In this document: positions 55,941 to 64,000 of the stretch, piece by piece
How the letters are laid out: each line of letters begins with the position of its first letter
Position numbering within the stretch: the first letter of the stretch is position 1
DNA from: Gautieria morchelliformis
Lineage: Eukaryota; Basidiomycota; Agaricomycetes; Gomphales; Gomphaceae
Length of the DNA: 64,000 nucleotides
Direction: 5' to 3'
Assembly: GCA_015179125.1 (NCBI GenBank)
Contig: WHVA01000349.1
Location: forward strand, 1-64,000
The notes under the pieces: generated by a model
The model's database searches: none
What the model saw: the letters and a program-made list of their open reading frames with translations, nothing else
Told to the model about the DNA's origin: nothing
Program-made: the position numbers and the translations under genes

Positions 55941-56729
55941 CCAGCAACTCTCAATAGCATGTCCAGGCTTGTGGCAATTACTGCATGTAGGCACCTTCGG
56001 GTCTTTCCGGCCCTTCTGCCCTTTCGTAGATGAACCAATAAATGCCTGCTCTTCTTGTGAAATATTAAGGGTTTTTCTCCTGTCGTATTGAGCCTTTAGT
56101 ACTCTGATAATATCATCAGGCACTAAGGGCATTCCACATTCTTCGAGCGACGTGGTAAGGGCATTCATAACTGCCTCATAGGAGGGTGGAAGTGATGCAA
56201 GGATGATGTCTGTGAACTCTCCTTCAGAAATTCTGGCTCCCATCTCATTGAGACGAGCATAGAGGTCTTGGGCCTTGTCCAAGTGATCTCTCAAATCTCC
56301 ATCCTCAGGACACCTCATACTGCGAAGCTGTCTCTGTAGGTTGGTGAGGACCATCTTGGGCTTTTTGGTCATCTCATTGACCAATGCATCCCAGACTTCT
56401 TTTGCTGTATGTCTCTTCTGTAGCATCAGAGCTAGTGACTCTGACACTGAGACGGTTATTTGGGTTTTTGCCTGCCCTTCTCTGGCAAGATACTTCTCCA
56501 GCTTCTCCTCAGCCTTCTCTATCTGAGTTTCCTCAGCTTCTGTGAGAATATGGCCTGGGGGAATGACTGGAGGATCAGGAGGTCGAATGGCTCTCCCTTC
56601 TATATGCCTGAGTAGATTTTTGGACTCAAAATAACTTGTGAGAGTAGCTCGCCACAGAGGCCAATTACTTCCATCTGTTGCAAGCTTCTCCACACCCAAA
56701 AGCTTCTGCGAAGTGTCTGCGGGGCCCAT
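55940..56729 (-). pseudogene. copia gag fragment, third lineage
   Basis: The ATG at 56729 opens MGPADTSQKLLGVEKLATDG. A gag of the UBN2/DUF4219 type: NWPLWRATLTSYFESKNLLR, KEVWDALVNEMTKKPKMVL, LRDHLDKAQDLYARLNEM, SLPPSYEAVMNAL, and the zinc knuckle CSNCHKPGHAIESCWAKGG (about 56000-55945). It stops right after the knuckle, where the membrane-protein gene begins. The frame continues open into that gene, so a hybrid of about 340 codons is readable. Clearly different from the gags at 20 and 29 kb. Confidence 0.85.
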
Positions 56730-57248
56730 AACCCTTGTTAGCAACTAGGGGCTATGGCAGGGAAGGTTCGGTAGAGTTCTTAGAAAGCTAGAATCAAATA
56801 CACTCTCTCAGTGAATTTATTGTCACTAATATATTAATACAATACCTAGAATCAAATACACTACATGATTTTCAGTCAACATGCTATGTAAATATGAAAG
56901 ATACTACTCGCCTCTCTCAGTGAATTTATTGTCACTGAGAGAGGAGTACAATCCTGTCTCAGAAGGCATATACTTGCACCCGGCCCTTTAGCGCCCAAGG
57001 GCTCGCGCGTCGAAGTCATTTCAAACTCCGCTGGGTGCAGCCGCCTGTGAAAATAGGAATAACAGAATGAAATGGAGAGATAAGGAGTGACTGGAAAATT
57101 TCGAAAATAATCAGAGAAATAGATGCATGGTACAAGAACAATGTGAGAAAGAATTGGAACACCATACAGTAAATCGAAAATATTATGCTTGATTTTGGTG
57201 CAGGAGCATAAATGCACCCAACACATTGTATCCTCCCCTACTCCTTCC
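56730..57248. other. Copia leader region with repeated CTCTCTCAGTGAATTTATTG
   Basis: Upstream of the third copia gag. CTCTCTCAGTGAATTTATTG occurs at 56802 and 56912, and CTAGAATCAAATACACT at 56788 and 56853. The second lies in a perfect 13-bp hairpin (56911-56923 with 56932-56944). It is probably what remains of the element's LTR and leader. No gene. Confidence 0.5.
56911..56944. repeat. Perfect 13-bp hairpin
   Basis: CCTCTCTCAGTGA pairs exactly with TCACTGAGAGAGG around an 8-nt loop ATTTATTG. Confidence 0.85.
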
Positions 57249-57474
57249 TGTGTCACTGCTGGTTGTGTTGGCGTGCTTATGTCATTGTGTAGCAGCTATA
57301 TAGTTCATCGCTGAGGTAAGAGATCCTCACTCTGTTCTCTTTGGATCTCCTCTACCTCAGGTGCACTGTCTTGTATTTACCTGCTCACTGTTGACTCATT
57401 ATATATTACTTTGGATCTCCTCTACCTCAGGTGCCGCTCTAGGGAGTGGAGCACCAGGTAGAGTCGCCCTTACA
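57249..57474 (+). repeat. Gypsy LTR fragment (5' of gypsy element 2)
   Basis: Ends GAGTCGCCCTTACA at 57474, like the TTGCCCTTACA ends at 51218 and 32641. A 25-bp unit CTTTGGATCTCCTCTACCTC.. is present twice (57341 and 57411). The left border is uncertain. Confidence 0.6.
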
Positions 57475-57777
57475 GGACCCGACCACGTGTCACCCAGTGT
57501 GGCCGAATAAGGGACACCGATAGACAACAATCCAGTGTCCCCACCCCACTCCCCCTGGCCCCGGGACAAGGGCAAGGGTAGAGACGTCTCACTGTCGTCA
57601 GACAGCAGAGCCTCAAGAGTGGGGCATGCTTCGAGATGATATTGAAGTAGAAACTCAGCCCACTGCTCACGAAGTCGAGCGACGACAGTCGTCCCTGACG
57701 GGGCACGACAACCCAAAAGACGAGCGCCCGACGATGACAGGCAAGCCTCGGAATTTTCGAGCTCGAGTCGCAAAAGC

Positions 57778-58610
57778 TTGAGGAAGCATGGCATCAATGA
57801 CAAGGCAGCAGACGCTATGGCCAAGCAAGTGCAAGATGCGCTGCACCGAAACAAGCTCACAGGCCATAAGCATGAGCACATATCGTCGTGTCTCAACAAT
57901 ATCGTGACGTCCCTCATGCAGTTCAATAAGGAACTCCACCAAACAGAGGATATCCAAAAACGGGACGTGGTGTCACTAGAGGACGTGCAAAAGGCCCTTC
58001 GCTCACACGAAGAGCCCATAGCGTCCATCAGAAGTGTGCCCCACACGGCGGCGAGCGAACAAGCTTGCCCCCCTGCCGAGCAATGACAACAGGAGCAGGA
58101 CCGATGACACATGCCGCCACCGACTGCCCCTGTCGAACAAGATGTACGATTCAGAAGTGAATCGCACGCGGAACCGGCTGCACCAACAAACAGCTGCAAG
58201 ACGATCCAACAGATCGTCAGAGAACAGGTTGTCTTAGAGCCTGACTCTGAGACCACGACGGACAGCCTAGAGCTCAAGGCCACGCACTGGCAAAGGAAAG
58301 AAGCCAGTGCGGCGCATCGCCACACATGGGCTCTCGAGCTGTTAGCACAGAACACTGCAGCTGCCATGGCCAAGCGCCACACTGACCGGCAGCCTGACGA
58401 GCTGCTCACGCGCGCCGTACAGGATGCATGACAAGCGCATGCAGCCTACAATAGCAGGCTGCGCCTGCGCAACGCAGGACTGACGGGCGACACGCATCAC
58501 ACGCCCCTGCCAGAAACCCATGCACCTGAGGTGCCCAACCCAGAGCCAGACCCGGCCCTGGCCCTGGTCAGAGGCTACACTGACATGGCCTGCGTGACAT
58601 CACAGCCGCA
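57778..58610 (+). pseudogene. Gypsy element 2 gag region with three TGA stops
   Basis: One reading frame from 57778 encodes a helical, Ala/Gln/His-rich protein (DKAADAMAKQVQDALHRNKL; LNNIVTSLMQFNKELHQT; TWALELLAQNTAAAMAKRH). TGA codons at 58084, 58105 and 58429 interrupt it without changing frame. The last resembles a mutated arginine codon. No capsid motif is sharp enough to name. Placement between LTR and protease makes it gag. It breaks at about 58610 where repeat R is inserted. Confidence 0.6.
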
Positions 58611-58614
58611 CTGT

Positions 58615-59935
58615 TTTGGAACCCTTCAAGACTTTGATGCTATTGCTAACACTTCAATCTATCAGAACGTGTCGTTTACGAGACTCAAAGAATATCAAAC
58701 AATACTGCAGCACAACTCTGGAAATAATTTAATATTTGTACCTTGGTTGCAATCCATGTAAGAACTAGTCCAAGTTAATACGGATGGAAGGCAATACATT
58801 TCTTAGCAGCACTGAATAATAAACTAAAAGACTGTAGGTTCAAGGACACTATCAGGGTCCAAGCGTATTCCAAAATATAAAGGAATGTACTTAGCAGGCG
58901 AGTTTATAAATGGACTGCCCTGATAATCTACCAGCGCACAGCAATAAAACGAGGGATGAGTTTTGTGAACAAAGCGACTTGTGAAAGTCTCTAATCAGGA
59001 AAATCGACTGATCAGATCATCTCAGGTATTGGAGTGCGAATGGCAAGACTTTCAATTGACAGACTCACTCTGTAGAATTACACCCGGAGGATTAGTCCAA
59101 GTGGCTAAGCAGTAAAGTAACTACTTAACAAGGAATTAGACACTAAAGTAAGTGAATAACCCTAGCTGGGATTAGCAGCTTAGTAAGATGCAAGTCACAT
59201 GAGGTCACGTGTAGGATAGAAGATGGGTAGATTGGCTGCTGAAAGGCAGGCAAAAAGGGCCTCCTTTTATATTGTATTGTACAGGTGCTTAACTAAGCGG
59301 TAGGACCTTCTATCTATTAATGGAATGGGGGAATGAGTCACGAAGAAGCTTTCAGAATGCGTGGGAAGGTTCTGTCTGACTCATAATGACTCACAGTGAC
59401 TTGAAATGACTCCTACTGGTGACTCCACTAGGTTTTCCACCAATCAGGGCTTGATTTGTCAGGGATGAGTCATTAATTGGACTCATGTGATTCATGACAA
59501 CTTGGGTGAGTCATGTGCATGTGACTCACCAAGGTGTGCATGAGTCGGTTGAGTCATTGAGGCTGTACAAGCAAATGACTAGGCTTTTCAAACTCAGAGG
59601 CTGAGTCTGAAGGAGCCACCTGACCGGATTTGTGGGTGATTGCGGGTGCACAAGCCACGAGTGACGCGAGCGTCCGGTCGGAGTTTGAAATTGGAAGTCC
59701 GAAACAGAGTTGTGGGGACATGTGTATCCACAACTCTGCTGCACAGAAATAAGTGAGTTTGAGTGAAGACAGCCTCGGAAAAATAAGTAAAATTCATAGA
59801 TAATTAGAGGGAGGTTTGAATAGGCCTTATGAGGATAGTAGACATTTTTATGATGGCGATAATTGGTTGTTTTAAAGGCCTTTGATGCAGACTACAAATT
59901 TACAGTAAAGAGACATTTGAAGGCTGGTTGAACAG
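58615..59935 (-). repeat. Repeat family R (copy 2), inserted in gypsy element 2
   Basis: 58955-59860 matches 13900-14961 in the opposite orientation, including the sequence on both sides of the copia insertion site (gttttattgctgtg). It separates gag from protease of the gypsy element. TIRs or a target duplication could not be identified, so the element class is unknown. No coding capacity recognised. Confidence 0.65.
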
Positions 59936-59949
59936 CAGTTCCCATACAT

Positions 59950-60750
59950 GCGCGACCAGCCCATGGCCCCAACTGAGGGCCAGGGCATACTGGACCAGCC
60001 AGAAAGCGTGCAAGAGCCATATGACGGTATCACACAAATGATACACGTCGTGATGGCCAGCGCCATAGACCCTGAAAAGTCCGCACTGGTGAAGGCCAGC
60101 GTAAAGCTGGCCCATCCCAAGCCATATGCGGGAGGTCAGACCGAATGGGAGCCCAAGCCATCCCAGTATTACAACTGGGACGAAGAAACAGCGGACAATC
60201 GGACCGCATACAGGTCCAGCGCGATTAGAGTCGCGCCGGACAACGACGGGACCGCCAAAGTAATGGCAGCCCGCACAGCGGCCGCCCCTGACAAGGCAGC
60301 TGAGCCGATGTATCACCATCGGAGCAAGCAGCGGTCGCGGCCCGCACGGCCACGACACGAGAACCCTACCTTGTCGGGGTACTGGGAAATCAATGGCATG
60401 AAGGCCCACTGTCTCCTTAACAGTGGGAGTGAAAGGGTGTTGATCTCCCCTAAATTTATGTGGGCCACGGGCATGAAGACATTTGTCCTAGAACAGCCAA
60501 TTGCGCTGCAATTGGCATGCATCGGTAGTCGTTCCACAATCAACTATGGAACGAACACGACCATTAAATTCAGTCGTAAACTCCATGACGAGTATTTGGA
60601 CATAGCAAACGTCGAATACTATGACGCAATCCTTGGAACACCTTTCCTGAGGAAGCTAGGCATCACCCTGGACTTCTCCAGCCCAGGGAGGATTCATATA
60701 GGGGATGAAACAATCCCCACGGGCAAAGTATCTTTCGACGAAGATTTGTA
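59950..60750 (+). pseudogene. Gypsy element 2 protease region, catalytic Asp replaced
   Basis: One frame of 267 codons. The last half is a retropepsin: GYWEINGMKAHCLLNSGSER (about 60380-60437), MKTFVLEQPIALQLACIGS, VEYYDAILGTPFLRKLGI (60613-60665). The active-site triad DSG reads NSG (AAC), which abolishes catalysis. It ends at TAG 60749. Upstream residues give a charged linker without a zinc knuckle. Confidence 0.82.
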
Positions 60751-61126
60751 GAAAGAGGACCAGGTGCCAAAGGTGAGCAGGCTCACCTCCGGGCCACACT
60801 CAATCCCATTGAAGCCAGGAGGGCAAGTCGCGAAATGACTTGTCCTCAAGCTCTCCCTATACATGCAGGGAGAGACGCGCCCATCTGACGATGAAGGCAT
60901 TGGGGAAGAAGAAGGTGCTCCCACACTCATCGGGACCGAATAGACACATGAGGTGCTTAATGGTGTCTCGCTCTGCTGGCATTGTCCCCACGGACGATGA
61001 CATTCCTCGCTTATATGAGGAATGGATGGAAAAGATCACTGACCTCATCAGTGGTATTCCACTTGAACTCCCGCCTCTGCGGGAGGTCAACCACGAGATC
61101 AATCTCATTGATCCCAACAAACGCAT

Positions 61127-62400
61127 ATGGTATTGACGCCGAAGTGCCCAGAACACTTCCGCGAAGAACTTTCCATTAAACTGGAAAGATATACCACCGC
61201 AGGGTGGTGGATACCAGCAGTGGCACACCAAGCGGTGCCAATGCTCTGCATGCCAAAGAAAAACGGCACACTACGCACGGTCTTCGATCTGCGACAACAG
61301 AACGAAAATATGGTGAAAGACGTTACGCCCTTCCCAGATCAGGACGTAATCCGCAGCGACACAGCGTGCTGCCGATACCAGACAGAGCTTGATATGTCTG
61401 AAGCATACGAGCAGATCCAGATCCGTCCTGAAGATGTTGCAAAGATGGCATTCGCAATGATACTTGGCACGTTCCGAAGTCAAGTTATTCAGATGGGAGA
61501 TTGCAATGCGCCATCGACATTCCAACGTCTGATGACAGCAATCTTCCACGACTGCATAGGTCGCTTCATCCACGTGTATATGGACAACATATTTGTCTTC
61601 TCACACTCCATTAAGGAGCACAAAGAACACCTTGACATAGTCTTCGACAGACTATGCAAGAACCACCTCTTCTTGAGCAAGAAGAAAGTAGATCTCTACT
61701 CGGAACATATGGAGTGCCTTGGCCACATCATAGACGGCCAAGGCGTGCACGTGGATGCGGACAAAATGCAACGCATCCGCGAATGGAGGAGGCCCAGGAT
61801 GTTCAATGACGTCCAACGCTTCCTTGGACTCGTACAATACCTGGCACATTATATGCCAAATGTGAGCACATACACCACCCCGTTATCAGGGTGTGTTCAC
61901 AATAACCGGCCGTTCGAATGGATGCCACTTCTGGACAAGTGCCTACAAAGCATAAAGGCACTGGCCTGCAAGGCCCCCATCCTGTGGCCGGTAGACCCCC
62001 AAAGCAATGACCCTATCTGGGTCATCACGGATGGTTCGAAGTCGGGCATCGGTGCCGTATACGGCCAGGGCCCCGACTGGAAAACATGCTGGCCAGCAGG
62101 CCTTGTCAAAGAAGTTCAGCATGGCCCAACAGCACTACAGGACCCACGAGCACGAGATGATCGCTGTGCTCGAGGCCCTGATCCTGATGAAATGGTAGGA
62201 CAAGCTCCTAGGGCGAAAGTTCACCCTAGTGACTGACCACAAGGGTCTCGAATATTTCGAGACCCAGAAAAACTTATCCGACTGACAGGTCAGATGGTGG
62301 GAGTTCCTCTCCTGTTTCAACTTCAACACCATGCATGTTGACGGTGTCGAGAACAAAGTCGCGGACTGTCTCTCTTGATACTACGAGAGCGACACGAGCG
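61127..62400 (+). pseudogene. Gypsy element 2 RT-RNase H, active site YMDN
   Basis: CPEHFREELSIKLERYTTAG, PKKNGTLRTVFDLRQQNENM, ELDMSEAYEQIQIRPEDVAK, GDCNAPSTFQRLMTAIF and VYMDNIFVFS (61577-61606) define the RT. The catalytic YXDD is YMDN (GAC to AAC). The connection and RNase H follow (FNDVQRFLGLVQYLAHY; WVITDGSKSGIGAVYGQGPD). A frameshift near 62100 and stops at 62194, 62282 and 62377 break the rest (THEHEMIAVLEALILMKW; KFTLVTDHKGLEYFETQKN; VENKVADCLS). 5' to it, 60840-61136 gives the linker LPPLREVNHEINLIDPNKRI. Confidence 0.88.
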
Positions 62401-62448
62401 ACGATATAATAAACTAGTTTAATATTTTTTTTTCGACATCCGGAACAG

Positions 62449-62937
62449 GTGTTCATCAATGCAGATGAACGCCTTGATCTGGATGGGGAGCTACTACCCA
62501 TGGACCGATACATCGAAGTACAGGCAGCAGCCACGAGACGGTCAACCCACCTCAGAGAGAAGATGGAGGCGCGGATGGCTGAGGCCGCCTCCCTGCACAG
62601 AGGTCCCGAACGGGACCCGGAGATGGACATCGCCCCGGAAACCGATGACGACGTCCATGCCATTGCCGCAGGCAATGACAGTATGCCTCTGCACGTGAGC
62701 ATCGAAGGTGACATGGACCTGCCAAAGGTCCTGCGTGACGCATACCACGAAGCCGCCATGTTCTCAAAGATCATGGCGCACCTGGATGCACACCCAAGGT
62801 TCGGCATCAAGGATGGGCTGATATGGACAAAAAATCAGCTCAAACGAGATGTCATTGCCGTCCCCTGGACAGCCACACGCACTTTTGCCTTGCACAGACA
62901 CGGACAGCTGTGGCTGGGGCCCGGTCACTCATTCTAG
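62449..62937 (+). pseudogene. Gypsy element 2, linker before integrase
   Basis: 162 codons (FINADERLDLDGELLPMDRY...HPRFGIKDGLIWTKNQLKRDV) correspond to the region between RNase H and the integrase zinc finger. After VIAVP (about 62865) homology to the family ends; the expected zinc finger is missing on this strand and appears on the other strand at 63745-63580. Confidence 0.7.
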
Positions 62938-63009
62938 CAGGAGAGCAGCAGCGGCGTGGGGTCCCCACCACCTGGGATCCGTACCAGCGGGCTCGTGTAT
63001 GGCAGGGCT

Positions 63010-63360
63010 CCATGAGTACACTGCGCAGGACCTGCACCGTGCTCCCACCTGTGCCAAAGTTCCCTTCACGATGAGGATGGACTGTCCGACAACAGGGAGC
63101 ACGACGCAGGTGGCAGCGGCATTGGGCTTAGCCCACAAAGCACCGCCGGGGTATCCGGGCACGTCCTTGTGAAGACACTCACCTGTGGGGCCAGGGCCTG
63201 CACTGCGCTCCTGCCTGCGCCGAAGTTCCGCACACGATGAGGACGGACTGTCTGACGATGGGGAGCATGATGCAGGCGGCAGCGGCGTCGGGCTCAGCCC
63301 ACAAAGCACTGCTGGGATGTCCAGGCATGTCCTCGTGGAGACACTCACGAACGGGGGCAG
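63010..63360. repeat. Imperfect tandem duplication (about 175-bp unit, two copies)
   Basis: 63010-63180 and 63185-63360 share phrases such as CACGATGAGGAYGGACTGTC, GGCAGCGGCRTYGGGCTYAG and CCCACAAAGCAC. The units are GC-rich and about 80% identical by eye. They lie between the broken integrase halves. A partial further unit may begin at 62940. Confidence 0.75.
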
Positions 63361-63410
63361 GAACATGAGGCGTGCGGGTGTGGTCATTGAGTATGGGGCT
63401 CAATGTCATT

Positions 63411-63760
63411 GTTGGGACGAGGTGGACATGCGAAGTCAGCCTGTCTATGATTACCATGAGGTAATCACAGCCGTCTGATTTGGTCATCGGCCCCATAAAG
63501 TCGATTCCGATTGACTGCCATGGGCTGTCTGGGATGGGCAGGCTGTGCAGCAGGCCTTTGGGCTTCTGGGTGCCAGGTTTGTTCATCTGGCACCTTGCAC
63601 ATGAGACGCAGAGCGTCTTGATGTCAGGGCCCATACCTTGCCACCAGTATGCTCTTTGAATATAATTTGAAGTCTTCATGTGGCCGTAGTGACCCACGGT
63701 CCTGTGTGCGTGATCGATTATGATTTCGATCAGCCTCCTTCTACCCTGGATGTTTGCCTG
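63411..63760 (-). pseudogene. Gypsy integrase zinc finger and core start, opposite strand
   Basis: Minus strand: RRLIEIIIDHAHRTVGHYGH (H of H2C2), YIQRAYWWQGMGPDIKTLCV, CARCQMNKPG (C2), then the core start SPWQSIGIDFMGPMTKSDGC and YLMVIIDRLTSHVHLVP (first Asp present). It ends at about 63411 in the tandem duplication. It begins exactly where the plus-strand element at 62865 leaves off in family order, suggesting an inversion. Confidence 0.82.
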
Positions 63761-64000
63761 TCAAGGTTTTGGCTATCAGGGCTAAAGCTCCACAGCTACT
63801 GGGAATATCCTGGAATATCTGACTACGTACAAGAAGCAGGTCTAGTGTTGATGTCCCCGCGAAGGTATCACGCCTGTGGCAATAATATAAGCCTTCCGAC
63901 CTTTGGTATGCGACAGTATTTGAAAGTATGAGATCGATTGAACAAAGCAATATGTATTAGGCATGCAGTGGTCAGTCAAAATAATATAGGTTCCATAAAG
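63761..64000. other. Window end, nothing recognised
   Basis: Short frames on both strands only. It may be more of the retroelement but shows no motif. Confidence 0.3.

Larger units (their letters stand above)
57475..62937 (+). mobile_element. Ty3/gypsy element 2, decayed, with internal insertion
   Basis: Gag, protease, RT, RNase H and the start of integrase lie in order after an LTR, interrupted by a 1.3-kb repeat R insertion at 58615-59935. In-frame TGA codons, frameshifts and lost catalytic residues show it is dead. The integrase continues only on the opposite strand (63411-63760). Confidence 0.85.

Noticed and set aside
57399..58409. 336-codon minus-strand frame rich in Cys and Ser
   Set aside because: Antisense shadow of the gypsy gag frame on the plus strand; no family resemblance and the composition is that of a complementary frame.

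Overview
The window is nuclear DNA of a filamentous basidiomycete, most likely an Agaricomycete. The evidence is intron-dense genes with 50-70 nt introns, three copies of a gene for the basidiomycete membrane-protein family DUF6533, a fungal STAND/NACHT gene of basidiomycete type, a Dal5-like MFS transporter, and LTR retrotransposons typical of mushrooms. I cannot name the species.

Layout. About 1-14 kb is repeat-rich and holds eroded genes: an inverted copy of a DUF6533-gene segment (1-2110), a decayed extended-SDR gene (2.88-4.82 kb), a decayed MmgE/PrpD gene (5.76-6.56 kb), a foldback element interrupted by a solo LTR (7.1-9.1 kb), and a second DUF6533 segment (10.8-13.4 kb) carrying a 500-bp hAT-type element. 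About 15-33 kb is a nest of retroelements: a copia element with both LTRs and a 5-bp target duplication (14967-20976, minus), gypsy LTRs, a Ty3/gypsy chromovirus with many in-frame TGA codons, a second truncated copia element, and a gypsy gag with its LTR. From 33.1 to 37.8 kb, two inverted copies of a 780-bp TIR element flank a 201-bp hAT-like element and the third DUF6533 segment.

About 38.8-54.1 kb is the conserved host island: a complete CNNM/CBS-domain (Mam3-like) membrane protein (+), a complete valyl-tRNA synthetase (-) that probably makes both mitochondrial and cytosolic enzyme, a complete aldehyde dehydrogenase (-), a STAND/NACHT receptor cut off after Walker B next to a solo LTR (+), and a complete allantoate-permease-type MFS transporter (-). 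A broken polytopic membrane protein gene (54.95-55.94 kb) runs into a copia gag. The rest (57-64 kb) is a second gypsy lineage with a mutated reverse-transcriptase active site, an internal repeat insertion, and an integrase segment facing the other way.

The host genes do not form a pathway; they look like ordinary single genes in a repeat-rich region. I found no convincing new multi-gene system. The most informative signals are in the mobile DNA: copia primer sites that match the anticodon arm of tRNA-Lys, decay of gypsy genes by CpG transitions (CGA to TGA), and several insertions datable by target duplications and empty sites.
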